NCBI GenBank assembly: GCA_051747265.1
Contig: JBNJFY010000005.1
Location: 1-64,000 of the forward strand
Reading direction: 5' to 3'
DNA from: JBNJFY01 sp051747265
GTDB lineage: Bacteria; Bacteroidota; Rhodothermia; Balneolales; Balneolaceae
Length of the DNA stretch: 64,000 nucleotides
In this document: piece by piece, positions 25,248-35,568 of the stretch
Layout: each line of letters opens with the position of its first letter
Numbering within the stretch: the first letter of the stretch is position 1
The notes under the pieces: model-generated
Databases searched by the model: none
What the model was told of the DNA's origin: nothing
What the model saw: the letters and a program-made list of their open reading frames with translations, nothing else
Made by a program: the position numbers and the translations under genes

Positions 25248-26678
25248 TTAAAAGGTATCGTTGAACGGTCGCAGGGCAAAATAGTCGTTAACGGGCTCTT
25301 GATAATCAACAGGCAGGTATTCGGTCTTGTTTTCTTGTCGTTGATAAGTTCCCAGATAATCATTGGTTACAATTTTATCCAACATCTGGACTAATCGATC
25401 CACATCATCGGTGCTATTGTAACATCCAAAGCTGGCACGGATTAAGCCGGGTAAATTTTCGTAAGAGGTAATTCCTTCATCCAGCCGTTGGTTCCACTCC
25501 TCGGACTGACCCAGTAAATGGTTGACATAGGGCTGGGCACAAAAACAGCCGCTGCGGACGCCAATTCCACCTTCATAACCGAGTATAGCCGCTACCTTAA
25601 AATGTGGTACCCCTTCCACATTAAAAGGAATGACACCTACTTTTTCGTCCAGTTTATCCGGATCCGTTTCACCATAAACGGTAATGCCATCTATTGCTTG
25701 CAGTTTGGGTATGGCGTATTCCAGTAATTCTTGTTCATGCCGGGCTACTTCATCCATGCCCACATCCATCAGGGTTTGAGCAGCGGCAGCCATAGCTACT
25801 GCTCCTACCACGTTGGGGCTGCCCGCTTCATCGCGGTCGGGCATACCGGCCCATTTTACGTAATTTTCGCCCACCAGACTTACGGTACCGCCGCCTTTAT
25901 ATTCAGGAGCTTTGGCCATAAACGTCTTCTTTGGCCCAATAAGGGCACCGGTTCCATACGGGGCATACATTTTGTGAGCTGAAAGGACCAGATAATCCAA
26001 GTGTTGGGGATCATCATGTGCTTTCATATCCACCGCCCGATGTGGAGCCATTTGAGCGACATCTACCAGGATTTCTGCTCCAGCCGCATGCGCTTTTTCG
26101 GCCATCCAGTGAATAGGTTGGAGAAAACCACTGACGTTGGAAGCGCCAGTAACGGTTACTAATTTGATGCGATCTCCATAGAGCTCCAGCTTCTTTTGGT
26201 AGTCTTCACGATCCAGGCGACCCTCGGGGGTGGCATCAATGTAGACCAAGGTACAGCGATCACGCCAGGGGAGATCATTGGAGTGATGCTCCATACGTGA
26301 GGTGAGTACCACATCATCGGGTTGAAAATTCAGGCGGTAGGAGAGCTTGTTAATACTCTCTGTGGTGTTTTTAGAAAATATCACGGTATCCAGTTCGTGA
26401 TCGGCTCCTACAAAATCAGCTATAATTTCATGGGCTTGATCATACGCAATGGTACTCAATCGTGATTTGAAGCCCGTACCTCGATGTACGCTGGAATAGT
26501 AAGGCATGAACGTATCCAGGGTTTCTTTTACTTGCTGGAGGGCGGGAGTGCTGGCGGCGTTATCCAAATTGACATATCGAGTCTTGGTGCCGTCCAACAG
26601 AGGAATTTCTTGATCAATTCCAACAATAGAAGATGCTAAATCGTCAATAGTGAGGGAAGCACGCTCTGAAGTTTGCAT
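25248..26678 (-). CDS. Class V aminotransferase, cysteine desulfurase/selenocysteine lyase-like
   Basis: 476 residues from the ATG at 26678. A PLP enzyme of fold type I: HH at 131-132 in SRMEHHSNDLPW, D206 in VDVAQ, PLP lysine K236 in SAHKMYAPYG, and candidate catalytic cysteines C378/C380 in RSGCFCAQPYV. Such enzymes take sulfur from cysteine (SufS/CsdA-like), but this one stands alone, without suf or isc genes. Its CFCAQPYV loop resembles the broader CsdA-like group, so the substrate is uncertain. Confidence 0.82.
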   Translation of the reverse strand: MQTSERASLTIDDLASSIVGIDQEIPLLDGTKTRYVNLDNAASTPALQQVKETLDTFMPYYSSVHRGTGFKSRLSTIAYDQAHEIIADFVGADHELDTVIFSKNTTESINKLSYRLNFQPDDVVLTSRMEHHSNDLPWRDRCTLVYIDATPEGRLDREDYQKKLELYGDRIKLVTVTGASNVSGFLQPIHWMAEKAHAAGAEILVDVAQMAPHRAVDMKAHDDPQHLDYLVLSAHKMYAPYGTGALIGPKKTFMAKAPEYKGGGTVSLVGENYVKWAGMPDRDEAGSPNVVGAVAMAAAAQTLMDVGMDEVARHEQELLEYAIPKLQAIDGITVYGETDPDKLDEKVGVIPFNVEGVPHFKVAAILGYEGGIGVRSGCFCAQPYVNHLLGQSEEWNQRLDEGITSYENLPGLIRASFGCYNSTDDVDRLVQMLDKIVTNDYLGTYQRQENKTEYLPVDYQEPVNDYFALRPFNDTF

Positions 26679-26783
26679 AGTAATGATATTCAAATCGTTA
26701 ATGGTCGTTGGGCAACTGGTCGAATCCACCCGACGTTTTCGGATTCAACCAAAATGCTAAAGTACAAATTCTTACTCGTTTTT

Positions 26784-26944
26784 TCAGTGCATCAGTGTTT
26801 CAGTGCATCAGTGTGTCAGGGGTTTTGGTGTGTTTTTCATACTTGCTGCCCGCAGAGTTAGTTAACTGAAGGATTTAAAGCATGAATACTGTTAATAAAT
26901 CTATTCCACTGTTTCCCTGACACACTGTAGCACTGACACACTGT
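26784..26944. repeat. CAGTG-word inverted repeat ending at the UPF0182 stop
   Basis: The left side has tandem CAGTG(N)3 words from about 26784. CAGTGTGTCAGGG at 26809-26821 is perfectly matched by CCCTGACACACTG at 26915-26927. The words continue through 26927-26957 and overlap the UPF0182 stop codon (TGA at 26954-26952 on the minus strand). See the stop-codon word finding. Confidence 0.7.
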
Positions 26945-26951
26945 TCACTGA

Positions 26952-29675
26952 TCACTGTTCCAAGGCATTGTTTAGTTCTTCCATAAGACGGCCGGCTTCG
27001 GACCAGTTGTTATTTTGAAGCGCATCCTGCAGATCGCGCCAGATACGACGAGCCTGCTCCAATTGAGTAGAGGTGAGTTCACGCTGTATAGCGGCTTGCT
27101 CTGGGATGGCGATTGCTCTAGTGGTATCGGCTACCAATGGAATTCGGTCCTTAAATAGGGCAGTTAGTGTGCTGTTCAAGGTGGGTTGCATGGAAATCCG
27201 TTTTCCATCAGTGGCGATGACACGCTGTAGTTGAGGGATGTCTACACCCTCAGCAATTAGGAACACCGGTTCCACATATAAGAAAGAGGTGTCGATGGGA
27301 ACCACCATTAAGTTACCTCTAATTACACTGGATCCGCGCTGATCCCACAGCGAAAGTTGTCGTGAGATGTCGGTATCCTGTTCAATTTTCGCTTCTATCT
27401 GAGAAGGACCCAATATGAGACGTTCCTTGGGAAGTTTATAGACAACCATTTCTCCGTAATGGGGTGGATCCGATTTGGCCGCCATCCAAGCAATCATATT
27501 ATCTCGATTACTAGGTGTCAACGGGGAAATCAATAAGTATTCCAAACGATCTTCGCCCGGTAGCTTGGAAAGCAGGTAGTAGGGCTCCATGGGAATGGCA
27601 CGCCCCCCGTAGTTTTCAGAAGGTCGTGTCCACAAATCCTCAGAGTTATAAAACACCTGGGGATCGGTCATGTGGTATTTTCGATACAGGTCCATCTGTA
27701 TGGTAAACAGATTTTGCGGATAGCGAATATGACTTTTCAGCTGATCCGGCATCTGCTCGTATGGTTTGAATACCGTAGGGAAAAGGTCGCGGTATACATT
27801 CAACACAGGATCCTGTTGATCCATTACATAGAAATCCACCGAACCGTCATAGGCATCCACTACGATTTTAACGGAATTACGTATGTAATTTACGCTGGAT
27901 TGGAACGGCTCAGAATAGGGGAAATAACTGGAGGTGGTGTACGCATCTTGCATCCAGTAAAGCTTTCCGTTGGCCAATACCAGGTAGGGATCATCATCCA
28001 ACTGCAGGAATGGGGCAATGCGTTGAACCCGCTCTTGTACATTTTGCCAAATTTGTAATCGACTGTCTTCGTTGATATAGTCGGATAGCAGTAAATTGAA
28101 ATCACCCAATCGCCAACTAAACAGAAGTTGTCTCCAGAAGCTACTGATGGGGATACCACCTTCACCTTGATAATTGGTATATACATTTTCATCCCCTTTG
28201 GGATAGTCCAGTTCTTGAACCCCGGTATTGACAATTTTATAGCCTTTTTGCTGTTCACCGTAATAAATGGCTGCTTGATCAACGTTCAAGCCCTCTCGAG
28301 AAACAGGGGGAAGATCTTTGATCAAAAATTCGGGCTCTCCTTGATTAATACGGGCCACCGGGCTCATAGTTAAACCGTAGCCGTGGGTATATTGGAGGTT
28401 ACGGTTCACCCAGGTATCGGCTTGCTCGGGCAGCTTGCTGTCCAACTCCCGGGCCGATAACATCATCTGCTGATAGCCATTTTCGGTTCGGTATCGGTCG
28501 ATATCCACATTGTAAAATTGGTAATACAAGCGGATCTCCTGGAGTTGCCGATAGGTTTGAATAATCAGACGGGGATCCCACAGACGTATGCTGTTGATGG
28601 TTTGTTTATTCCGCTGGATCGCTCCATAACTCAGGCTATCCCCCGCATTATAGGTGGTATCTTTTATCGCATCCAGACCATAGGCCTGACGAGTCAGGTC
28701 AATGTTCTTTTCGATATACGGCGTCTCCAGCTGCAGCTCGTTAGGGTTAACGTTGAAGGACTGGATCACTTGGGGGAGGGCGACCATTCCCAGAACATAG
28801 ATGACCAATGAAGCACCGGCGCCCCAAATCAACAAGCGGGTTTTAGAGCTGAAATAGTTCCAAATTGATAGGGCGGCTAGTAAAAAGAGTACCAGAGATA
28901 AGATAAACAGAGCCGGTATGCGAACCATATCATCGGTGTAGCTGACTCCATAAACCACCCCGGAATCACCAAGCAACAGATCATAGCGATCCAGCCAAAA
29001 ACCAAAGGCGATAGAAAGTATCCATAAGGTCAGGTTGATACTTAGCTGTTTTCGCACCTGGGGATCGGCAAAGAAACTGCGTTTATTGGATACCCCTAAT
29101 AGCCCACCATTCAAATAAATCAGAACCAATACAATTAAACCCATTCCAAATAGGATGGACAGGCTATTCTGAAGCAGTTCCAAAAAGGGTAGCTGAAATA
29201 AGTAGAAACCAATATCCAGTCCAAAAATAGGATCACTAGTACCTACGCTCACATCACTGGTATAGCGAAACAGGGCATCCCACTGATTGAAATACGCAAA
29301 AGCAAAAAAGATAGACAGCATCAATGTAATCAGGTACCCGATACGGCGGAGTACTTTTTGTGTGGTACCTCGAGATGGATCCAGCGGGGTCTGCTCTAGT
29401 GGAGTGCCGGCCACTTGAAATCGGGGGAAAAGCTGGACCAGTTTCCGCATGTTTAATCCCACATAGAGCCCAGTGAGTACAAAGGCCAGGATAAACAGCG
29501 AAATTTGCGCCTTTTTCATGGTCCAAAAAACCTCCGAGTAATCAAGTTCGGATAACCACATCCATTGCATGATCCAATCGCTAAATGCGATGATGACTAA
29601 CAGAAGGAGAGCAATGGGTAGTAAGCGAACTATCCATTTTGTACGATCTTTGCGCTGGGGAAGATTATGAATCAT
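26952..29675 (-). CDS. UPF0182-family large membrane protein
   Basis: 907 residues, close to the usual length of UPF0182 (COG1615). Seven or so hydrophobic helices lie in the first 330 residues, starting at about 16-35. A large extracytoplasmic domain (about 340-860) carries family-typical phrases such as TYGYGLTMSPV-like text at about 430 and EDLWTRP followed by an EPYYLLSKLP stretch. A short helical tail ends at NNALEQ. Function is unknown for the family. The last two codons before the stop lie inside a CAGTG tandem word. Confidence 0.9.
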   Translation of the reverse strand: MIHNLPQRKDRTKWIVRLLPIALLLLVIIAFSDWIMQWMWLSELDYSEVFWTMKKAQISLFILAFVLTGLYVGLNMRKLVQLFPRFQVAGTPLEQTPLDPSRGTTQKVLRRIGYLITLMLSIFFAFAYFNQWDALFRYTSDVSVGTSDPIFGLDIGFYLFQLPFLELLQNSLSILFGMGLIVLVLIYLNGGLLGVSNKRSFFADPQVRKQLSINLTLWILSIAFGFWLDRYDLLLGDSGVVYGVSYTDDMVRIPALFILSLVLFLLAALSIWNYFSSKTRLLIWGAGASLVIYVLGMVALPQVIQSFNVNPNELQLETPYIEKNIDLTRQAYGLDAIKDTTYNAGDSLSYGAIQRNKQTINSIRLWDPRLIIQTYRQLQEIRLYYQFYNVDIDRYRTENGYQQMMLSARELDSKLPEQADTWVNRNLQYTHGYGLTMSPVARINQGEPEFLIKDLPPVSREGLNVDQAAIYYGEQQKGYKIVNTGVQELDYPKGDENVYTNYQGEGGIPISSFWRQLLFSWRLGDFNLLLSDYINEDSRLQIWQNVQERVQRIAPFLQLDDDPYLVLANGKLYWMQDAYTTSSYFPYSEPFQSSVNYIRNSVKIVVDAYDGSVDFYVMDQQDPVLNVYRDLFPTVFKPYEQMPDQLKSHIRYPQNLFTIQMDLYRKYHMTDPQVFYNSEDLWTRPSENYGGRAIPMEPYYLLSKLPGEDRLEYLLISPLTPSNRDNMIAWMAAKSDPPHYGEMVVYKLPKERLILGPSQIEAKIEQDTDISRQLSLWDQRGSSVIRGNLMVVPIDTSFLYVEPVFLIAEGVDIPQLQRVIATDGKRISMQPTLNSTLTALFKDRIPLVADTTRAIAIPEQAAIQRELTSTQLEQARRIWRDLQDALQNNNWSEAGRLMEELNNALEQ

Positions 29676-29872
29676 AGTACTTTACTGGTTGCTAAAGGTT
29701 ACTCTACAAACAGGGGAATTTGTGGAAGGGTTCAAAATAATACTCAGCAAGGATTAATCATTACAGAGAGCTTTACAAATCTTTGCATCAGGTGTGCGAG
29801 AATGATGCAACCATCTGTGCGAGCCATCGTAGAGGCGATCGAAGTTATAATCAGAATGGTTAATTGAATTTT
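29676..29872. other. Divergent promoter region, UPF0182 / M61
   Basis: About 200 bases between divergent genes. It presumably carries both promoters, but I cannot assign boxes with confidence. Confidence 0.4.
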
Positions 29873-32188
29873 ATGAAACGCTTATTACTCACTTTAGGAC
29901 TACTTTTTTATTCCAGCTTAGCTTGGGGACAGCAGAGTGCCTACCAATATAAACTCAATTTAAATGAAGTGGAAAATGACCAACTGACCGTTGAGTTAAC
30001 TGCGCCAGAGATTGAGTCCAAGACGATACGCTTTTACATGCCCAATATCATTCCGGGCACCTATATGGAAAGTAATTACGGGATGTTTGTATCCAACTTG
30101 AAAGCATACAACAAACGGGGACGTGAACTTCCGGTCCAAAAGATTGATACCAATACCTGGGAAATTAAACGTGCTCATCGCATGACCCGATTGAGTTACC
30201 GTGTGGAGGATACCTACGATACCGAAGTACCCACCCGGGTATTTGGGATGTCGGGCACCAATATTGAAGCCGGGAAAAACTTTGTAATCCACACGCCGGG
30301 ATTTTTTGGCTATTTCGATGGTATGAAAGAGCAACCATTCCAGGTAAGCATTACCAAACCGGAGAACTTTTATGGGAGTACAGGCTTGATTCCAGTCAGT
30401 ACTTCGGCCACGAAAGATGTATTCCGCACCGATGATTACGACCTATTGATGGATTCTCCCATCATGTACAATGAACCGGATATTACCACGGTTAATGTTG
30501 CCAATGCCGAAGTGTTGGTGTCGGTCTATTCCCCCAATGGATTGGTGAAATCCAGTTTTCTCGCCGAGAAGTTTAGGGACCTGTTGGATGCGCATGCTGA
30601 CTATTTAGGCGGCCGACTTCCCGTAGAGAAATACGCCTTTATTATGTACTTCGATGAGCCAGATCGAGTACAATCGGCTACGGGAGCGCTAGAGCATAAT
30701 TACTCCAGTTTCTATTATTTGGCGGAAATGCCTCAGGAGCAGATAGCCGATAACTTAGTGGATATCGCCTCGCATGAGTTTTATCACATCGTTACGCCAT
30801 TGAATATTCATTCTAAGGAGATTGCCTATTTCAACTTTAAGAAGGCCGACCTGTCTAAACATTTGTGGCTGTATGAAGGCGTAACCGAATATGCCGCTCA
30901 TCACGCGCAGGTAAGAGAGAGATTAAATACCAACGAAGAATTTTTGAACAAACTGGCGGCAAAAATCAATACTTCAAAAAGTAATTATGATGATCACTTG
31001 CCCTTCACCGAGTTGAGTGAGCACGCCGCGGATAAATACGCCAGAGAGTACACCAATGTGTACCAAAAAGGAGCGTTAATTGGAGCCATGCTGGATCTGC
31101 TCATTATTGATAAGTCGGATGCTGAACAAGATCTTCAAATGGTGATCAGAGAGCTCAGTAAGACGTATGGTACGGATCGACCGTTTGACGATGAGGCGCT
31201 ATTTGATGTTATCACAGAGATGACGGATCCTGAAGTGCGTACGTTTTTTAAGCGGTATGTAGAGGGGCCGGAAAGTCTACCTTACCAGGAATATTTTCAG
31301 AAAGCGGGCATCGTATTTGATCAAAAACCGGATCAACAGATAGCCTCTTTAGGCAAGATCAAGCTGGGGTATAATGCGGAAGAGCAGATGTTGATGGTTG
31401 ATGATACGACCGGTTTAAACGAGTTTGGTCGAGCCATGGGGTATCAACCCAAAGATCTGCTCTATAAAATTCAGGGGCAGGAGATCAAAGTTACCAACTT
31501 TAAACAGCTGTTCGATGACTTCAATACCAATACCGCAGAAGGAGAGCTGGTAGAGATCGTCGTGAAACGAGCGGATGAAAATGGCGAGTGGCAGGAAGTT
31601 ACGCTATCTGCGCCAGCGATGTTGGTAACCAAAGAAGGAGAATTTTTCCTCCGAATAGATAAAGACGCTACATACGAGCAGCGCAGAATTAGAAATAAAT
31701 GGTTGACCGGATCTTCGGTAACCGCTCGAAAAGCCGATGTGGAAAGTATTGATGGGATCATCACGGCGATGTACGATGTGATATCCGGTCCGGCGGGAGC
31801 GCGCGACTGGGATCGCAACGCCTCACTGTTTCACCCAGACGCTCGCATGTTTGCTATTGCTCCCACCCAAGACGGTGGTACACGCCTGGTTACCATGACC
31901 AATGCTGATTACCGCGAGCGAAATGAACCGTTTTTCATGCAAAGCGGATTTTGGGAAGAGGAGATTGGCCGTCAAGTATTCCGTTTTGGCGAAGTGGCCA
32001 CGGTGTTGACCGCCTACCAATATCGAACAGAACAGGACGGTGAAATTCAGCAGCGGGGTGTAAACAGTGTCCAACTGGTCTGGGATCAGGAACGCTGGTG
32101 GATCAATAACATCACCTGGAACTCCGAGCGGGAAGACAATCCCATTCCCCAAGGTTGGATAGAGGAACGCACTGACGATTCGGAATAA
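29873..32188 (+). CDS. Secreted M61-family peptidase with PDZ and a C-terminal NTF2-like domain
   Basis: 771 residues from the ATG at 29873 (an in-frame TTG lies nine bases earlier). Signal peptide 1-19 (SSLAWGQ end). The M61 N-terminal beta domain is followed by the gluzincin core, with HEFYH at 301-305 and a third zinc ligand E335 in WLYEGVTEY. A PDZ-like domain spans about 485-600. An extra domain at about 620-771 resembles NTF2/SnoaL-like stand-alone proteins (IDGIITAMYDVISGPAGARD and a WW-containing final strand). M61 enzymes are periplasmic aminopeptidases that prefer Gly or Ala; the extra domain is unusual for them. Ends at a strong terminator. Confidence 0.88.
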   Translation: MKRLLLTLGLLFYSSLAWGQQSAYQYKLNLNEVENDQLTVELTAPEIESKTIRFYMPNIIPGTYMESNYGMFVSNLKAYNKRGRELPVQKIDTNTWEIKRAHRMTRLSYRVEDTYDTEVPTRVFGMSGTNIEAGKNFVIHTPGFFGYFDGMKEQPFQVSITKPENFYGSTGLIPVSTSATKDVFRTDDYDLLMDSPIMYNEPDITTVNVANAEVLVSVYSPNGLVKSSFLAEKFRDLLDAHADYLGGRLPVEKYAFIMYFDEPDRVQSATGALEHNYSSFYYLAEMPQEQIADNLVDIASHEFYHIVTPLNIHSKEIAYFNFKKADLSKHLWLYEGVTEYAAHHAQVRERLNTNEEFLNKLAAKINTSKSNYDDHLPFTELSEHAADKYAREYTNVYQKGALIGAMLDLLIIDKSDAEQDLQMVIRELSKTYGTDRPFDDEALFDVITEMTDPEVRTFFKRYVEGPESLPYQEYFQKAGIVFDQKPDQQIASLGKIKLGYNAEEQMLMVDDTTGLNEFGRAMGYQPKDLLYKIQGQEIKVTNFKQLFDDFNTNTAEGELVEIVVKRADENGEWQEVTLSAPAMLVTKEGEFFLRIDKDATYEQRRIRNKWLTGSSVTARKADVESIDGIITAMYDVISGPAGARDWDRNASLFHPDARMFAIAPTQDGGTRLVTMTNADYRERNEPFFMQSGFWEEEIGRQVFRFGEVATVLTAYQYRTEQDGEIQQRGVNSVQLVWDQERWWINNITWNSEREDNPIPQGWIEERTDDSE

Positions 32189-32214
32189 TCTTTACCACCT
32201 ACTTATCAGCTTAT

Positions 32215-32247
32215 AAGCCCCATTGGTTATCCGGTGGGGCTTTTTTG
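32215..32247 (+). terminator. Rho-independent terminator of the M61 gene
   Basis: GCCCCA (32217-32222) plus a few weaker inner pairs match TGGGGC (32235-32240), followed by TTTTTT. It lies 27 bases past the M61 stop. Confidence 0.85.
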
Positions 32248-32278
32248 TATGATTATTTTTCGACTAAGACAGTAAGGG

Positions 32279-32713
32279 TTATTGCTCATAGTATCGCATC
32301 ACCGACGGATACCAAGCGATGATCAATATGCTTATTCCAGTAAATGCGTAAAGAGGTTGCAGAACACTGGAATAGCCCAACAGCACGATCTGAACCTGGA
32401 TCCAAATGATCAGCATTAAGCCAATATAGATGGAGCTCGTCCAGGCCCAATGACGGTTGTCATATAAATTGATGCGATTCAGCCACGGACATTCAATGCC
32501 CTGGATCAAGCCATAAGCTACCCAAAGCGGAAGTAAACCCAGCAAAAAGAAGAGTACAATACCGGGAAAAAGAAAAGTGGAAAACGGTGTCGATTTAAGC
32601 AATGTGATACTTAATCCCAGGATTTCCCCACTGGGATCTATCAATAAAGACCCTCCGCCATAAAAACCGCTCAATCCTTGAAAAATCATCAGGATGATCA
32701 ATAGCTGTCTCAT
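32279..32713 (-). CDS. Four-helix membrane protein, unknown function
   Basis: 144 residues, very hydrophobic, with helices at about 3-25, 45-72, 90-110 and 118-137. The N-terminal stretch MRQLLIILMIFQGLSGFYGGG could be a signal anchor. No motif recognised. It stands alone, convergent with the M61 gene, whose terminator lies between them. Confidence 0.6.
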   Translation of the reverse strand: MRQLLIILMIFQGLSGFYGGGSLLIDPSGEILGLSITLLKSTPFSTFLFPGIVLFFLLGLLPLWVAYGLIQGIECPWLNRINLYDNRHWAWTSSIYIGLMLIIWIQVQIVLLGYSSVLQPLYAFTGISILIIAWYPSVMRYYEQ

Positions 32714-32858
32714 AGCATAGGGGGTTTCGTTTATTGATTAATGTAACTGCATTTCGGTCTGTATACTGCCCCTTGGAATCCCAATTTATTGCCGGGATAA
32801 TTCTTACATTCGTGCGTGCAACCACCAATCACTACTTCTAATTAGTTACCAACCATCT

Positions 32859-34100
32859 ATGGAAGGAGCCAAGCGAAAGCTGGTAATCATCGGTAAAGTG
32901 TGGCCGGAACCGCGATCCTCAGCGGCCGGATCCCGCATGATGCAACTCATCGAATTGTTTCAGGAGGTCGGATGGGAGATTACCTTTGCCAGTGCGGCGC
33001 AGCGCAGTCCGTATTCGGTGGATTTGGGGGCGCGAGGAGTTGAGGAAGCTTCGATTGTCATGAATAGCACCGCCTTTGATAGCTGGATCGCGAAGCAGGA
33101 TCCGGCGATGGTACTGTTTGATCGTTTTATGACCGAAGAACAATTCGGATGGCGTGTGGCGGAGCAATGTCCGAAAGCGCTTCGAGTGTTGGATACCGAG
33201 GATTTACATGCCTTACGAGAGGGGCGCCATAGAGCGTTGAAAGAGAATCGATCACTAGAAAGAGAAGATTTGGTAAATGAAATCGCCAAACGAGAAGTAG
33301 CCAGTATCTACCGTTGTGATCTTTCGTTGATGATTAGCCGGAAAGAGGTAGAGGTGCTCACCGAGGAATTGGGGGTTCCCTCAAGACTGTTGCACTATGT
33401 TCCTTTTCTGTTGGATCCGCTGACCGATGAGCAGATTAGCGATTGGCCTTCGTTTGAAGAACGCCAAGGTTTTATCAGCATTGGAAATTTCCGACACGCG
33501 CCTAACTGGGATGCGGTTCGATATTTGAAATCGGAGATTTGGCCAATGATACATCAGGAGTTACCCGAGGCTCGGATGTTGATTTATGGGGCGTATCCAT
33601 CTGCAAAAGTTCAGCAATTGCATAACCCAGAGCAGGGTTTTCTGATCAAGGGACGCGCTGATCATGCGGCAGCGGTGATGCGAAAAGCACGGGTTTGTAT
33701 GGCGCCCTTGCGGTTTGGAGCGGGCATCAAGGGAAAATTGATGGATGCCATGTTAAACGGCACGCCCAGTATTACCACCTCGATTGGGGCGGAATCCATG
33801 CATGGGAAATTGCCCTGGCCGGGCCGGATAGCGGATGACCCTCAAGCGTTCGCGGAAGCGGCTGTTGCATTATACACCGATGGTGAACAGTGGCAGTTGG
33901 CACAGCAACGGGCCATTCCGGTGATTGGGGAGGTGTTTTCTAAAACCAGGGAAGGGAGTAGGCTCGTAAAACATATTGATACTCTTAGAGAGAACTTGGA
34001 AGAGCATCGCCTCCAAAATTTCACGGGATTGATGCTGGAACATCACACCATGGCAGCGACGAAGTATATGGCGCGCTGGATTGAGGCGAAGAATTCCTAA
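32859..34100 (+). CDS. GT-B-fold glycosyltransferase (GT4-like)
   Basis: 413 residues, soluble. An N-terminal Rossmann-like half begins KLVIIGKVWPEPRSSAAGSRM, typical of a glycosyltransferase acceptor domain. In the C-terminal half the segment FISIGNFRHAPNWDAVRYL opens the donor-binding domain, and MAPLRFGAGIKGKLMDAML (about 285-303) is the usual nucleotide-sugar-binding region. Likely transfers a sugar to an envelope or surface glycan; donor and acceptor unknown. No polysaccharide cluster around it. Confidence 0.8.
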   Translation: MEGAKRKLVIIGKVWPEPRSSAAGSRMMQLIELFQEVGWEITFASAAQRSPYSVDLGARGVEEASIVMNSTAFDSWIAKQDPAMVLFDRFMTEEQFGWRVAEQCPKALRVLDTEDLHALREGRHRALKENRSLEREDLVNEIAKREVASIYRCDLSLMISRKEVEVLTEELGVPSRLLHYVPFLLDPLTDEQISDWPSFEERQGFISIGNFRHAPNWDAVRYLKSEIWPMIHQELPEARMLIYGAYPSAKVQQLHNPEQGFLIKGRADHAAAVMRKARVCMAPLRFGAGIKGKLMDAMLNGTPSITTSIGAESMHGKLPWPGRIADDPQAFAEAAVALYTDGEQWQLAQQRAIPVIGEVFSKTREGSRLVKHIDTLRENLEEHRLQNFTGLMLEHHTMAATKYMARWIEAKNS

Positions 34101-34156
34101 GCCGTTGGCTACTCAGCGGGAAATCCTGTTCATTCAGGATAAATGCGCTATAGAAT

Positions 34157-34235
34157 GATCAATTAACAATGAATAATTGGGCTTATACGGTCAAAGAACG
34201 CCCAATTATTAATTAAAAACTGTTCATTGTTAATT
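34157..34235. repeat. AATTAACAATGAA inverted repeat at the MFS gene end
   Basis: AATTAACAATGAA (34161-34173) pairs with TTCATTGTTAATT (34223-34235), and AATAATTGGGC (34172-34182) pairs with GCCCAATTATT (34200-34210). The right arm covers the MFS stop codon (34232-34230). It may act as a two-way terminator between convergent genes. Confidence 0.75.
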
Positions 34236-35480
34236 AAGTTCGGGTTCGGGGAGATAGCGCCATACGACCCAGGCCATGGCTAGGATGAGTACGGCACCGA
34301 TGATGGTGTTGCTGAGATATCCGGCTTGAGCGTAGGCAGGTCCGGCCACAGCGCCGCCCAGCCCGTATCCCACTTGGCCGATGGCGATCATTAAGCTCAT
34401 CAGCGCGCCCCGGTTATCTGCGTTGACCAATTCGGTGACCAAAGCTTGAAACGGACTGATCCGCATGGCGATAAGTACCATGGCCAAAAAGAAAAGGGGA
34501 TAAGCCATCCAGAAGGATTTCAGCACAAAGGTGGTTAGGATCATGATGACCGCAAAACCGATGCAGGAGATCAAAATAATTCCTCGTCGGCCCAAACGAT
34601 CGGATAATTTGCCGGCTTGAGGGCCGGTGATCACATTGGCAATGCCGCCGGCGAAAAAGAGACCGGCAATCTCATTTCCAGTGACATTAAAGGTGTCTTC
34701 CAGCCAGGTAGGCAGAAATATCAGATACACAGACATACTCAAAAACATCAACAGGTAGGATCCACTGGCCGCGGCGATATCCGAGCGTTTCAAAAAACCA
34801 ATGTATTTTTTCAGAGAGCCCATCACTGTAACTTTATCGGTGGCCAGATCTACATTGGGTTGAGGGACCGACCAAAAGATTAGAATAAAGGCCAAAGCCA
34901 TGATCACCGCAAAAGCCACAAAAGGCATGCGAAAGCCAAAATGTTCGGCAAGAATGGTACCCATGGGGATCCCCAGGATTTGTCCCATGGCAATCCCGCT
35001 CATTATCCAACCGTTGGCCCAGCCGCGTTTTTCATAGGGAAAATAGTCACCCACGTAGGCCACCGCGGATCCACTGAGAATACCGCCGGCCACGCCGGCC
35101 AATCCACGGGCGGTAAGTAGTGAATAATAATCGAAAACCAAGCCGTGAAAGGCTAACGCCAAGGTCATTCCACCGGTTCCGTACAGTAGTATTTTTCGAC
35201 GCCCAATTTTATCAGATATCGGTCCGGTAATAAGCGCGCAAATACCCACCATAACTGCGTACGAGGTAACCAAGGTGCCCAACAGAGTGGGAGCGATACT
35301 TAACTGCTCGCCGATACGGGGCAGAATGGGGGAGATGATCATGATTTGGCTACTAGCTGCGAAGACCAAGAGCCAGAGGGAAAAAATGATCACATAAGGG
35401 CGACCGTCTTGCTCGGGATGAGTTTCTACTGCCGATGATTTTGATTCATGGTGTTGATTTTTTTCGGCGGTGCGGTCCAC
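34230..35480 (-). CDS. Major facilitator superfamily transporter (DHA1-like)
   Basis: 416 residues with 12 predicted membrane helices. The loop 2-3 motif GPISDKIGRRKIL (about 88-100) and its second-half counterpart GKLSDRLGRRGI (about 285-297) are the signature MFS repeats. The motif C-like stretch GIAMGQILGIPMGT supports an antiporter of the drug:H+ type. Substrate unknown. A polar 28-residue N-terminus precedes helix 1. The stop codon lies within an inverted repeat shared with the convergent glycosyltransferase end. Confidence 0.87.
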   Translation of the reverse strand: MDRTAEKNQHHESKSSAVETHPEQDGRPYVIIFSLWLLVFAASSQIMIISPILPRIGEQLSIAPTLLGTLVTSYAVMVGICALITGPISDKIGRRKILLYGTGGMTLALAFHGLVFDYYSLLTARGLAGVAGGILSGSAVAYVGDYFPYEKRGWANGWIMSGIAMGQILGIPMGTILAEHFGFRMPFVAFAVIMALAFILIFWSVPQPNVDLATDKVTVMGSLKKYIGFLKRSDIAAASGSYLLMFLSMSVYLIFLPTWLEDTFNVTGNEIAGLFFAGGIANVITGPQAGKLSDRLGRRGIILISCIGFAVIMILTTFVLKSFWMAYPLFFLAMVLIAMRISPFQALVTELVNADNRGALMSLMIAIGQVGYGLGGAVAGPAYAQAGYLSNTIIGAVLILAMAWVVWRYLPEPELN

Positions 35481-35568
35481 TTAACACTAATTAATTGTTG
35501 GGAACAATGAACGAACGTTGATAACGAGCTCAACGGGATTTATTGCTATAAAGTTGCAAGAGTAGGAG

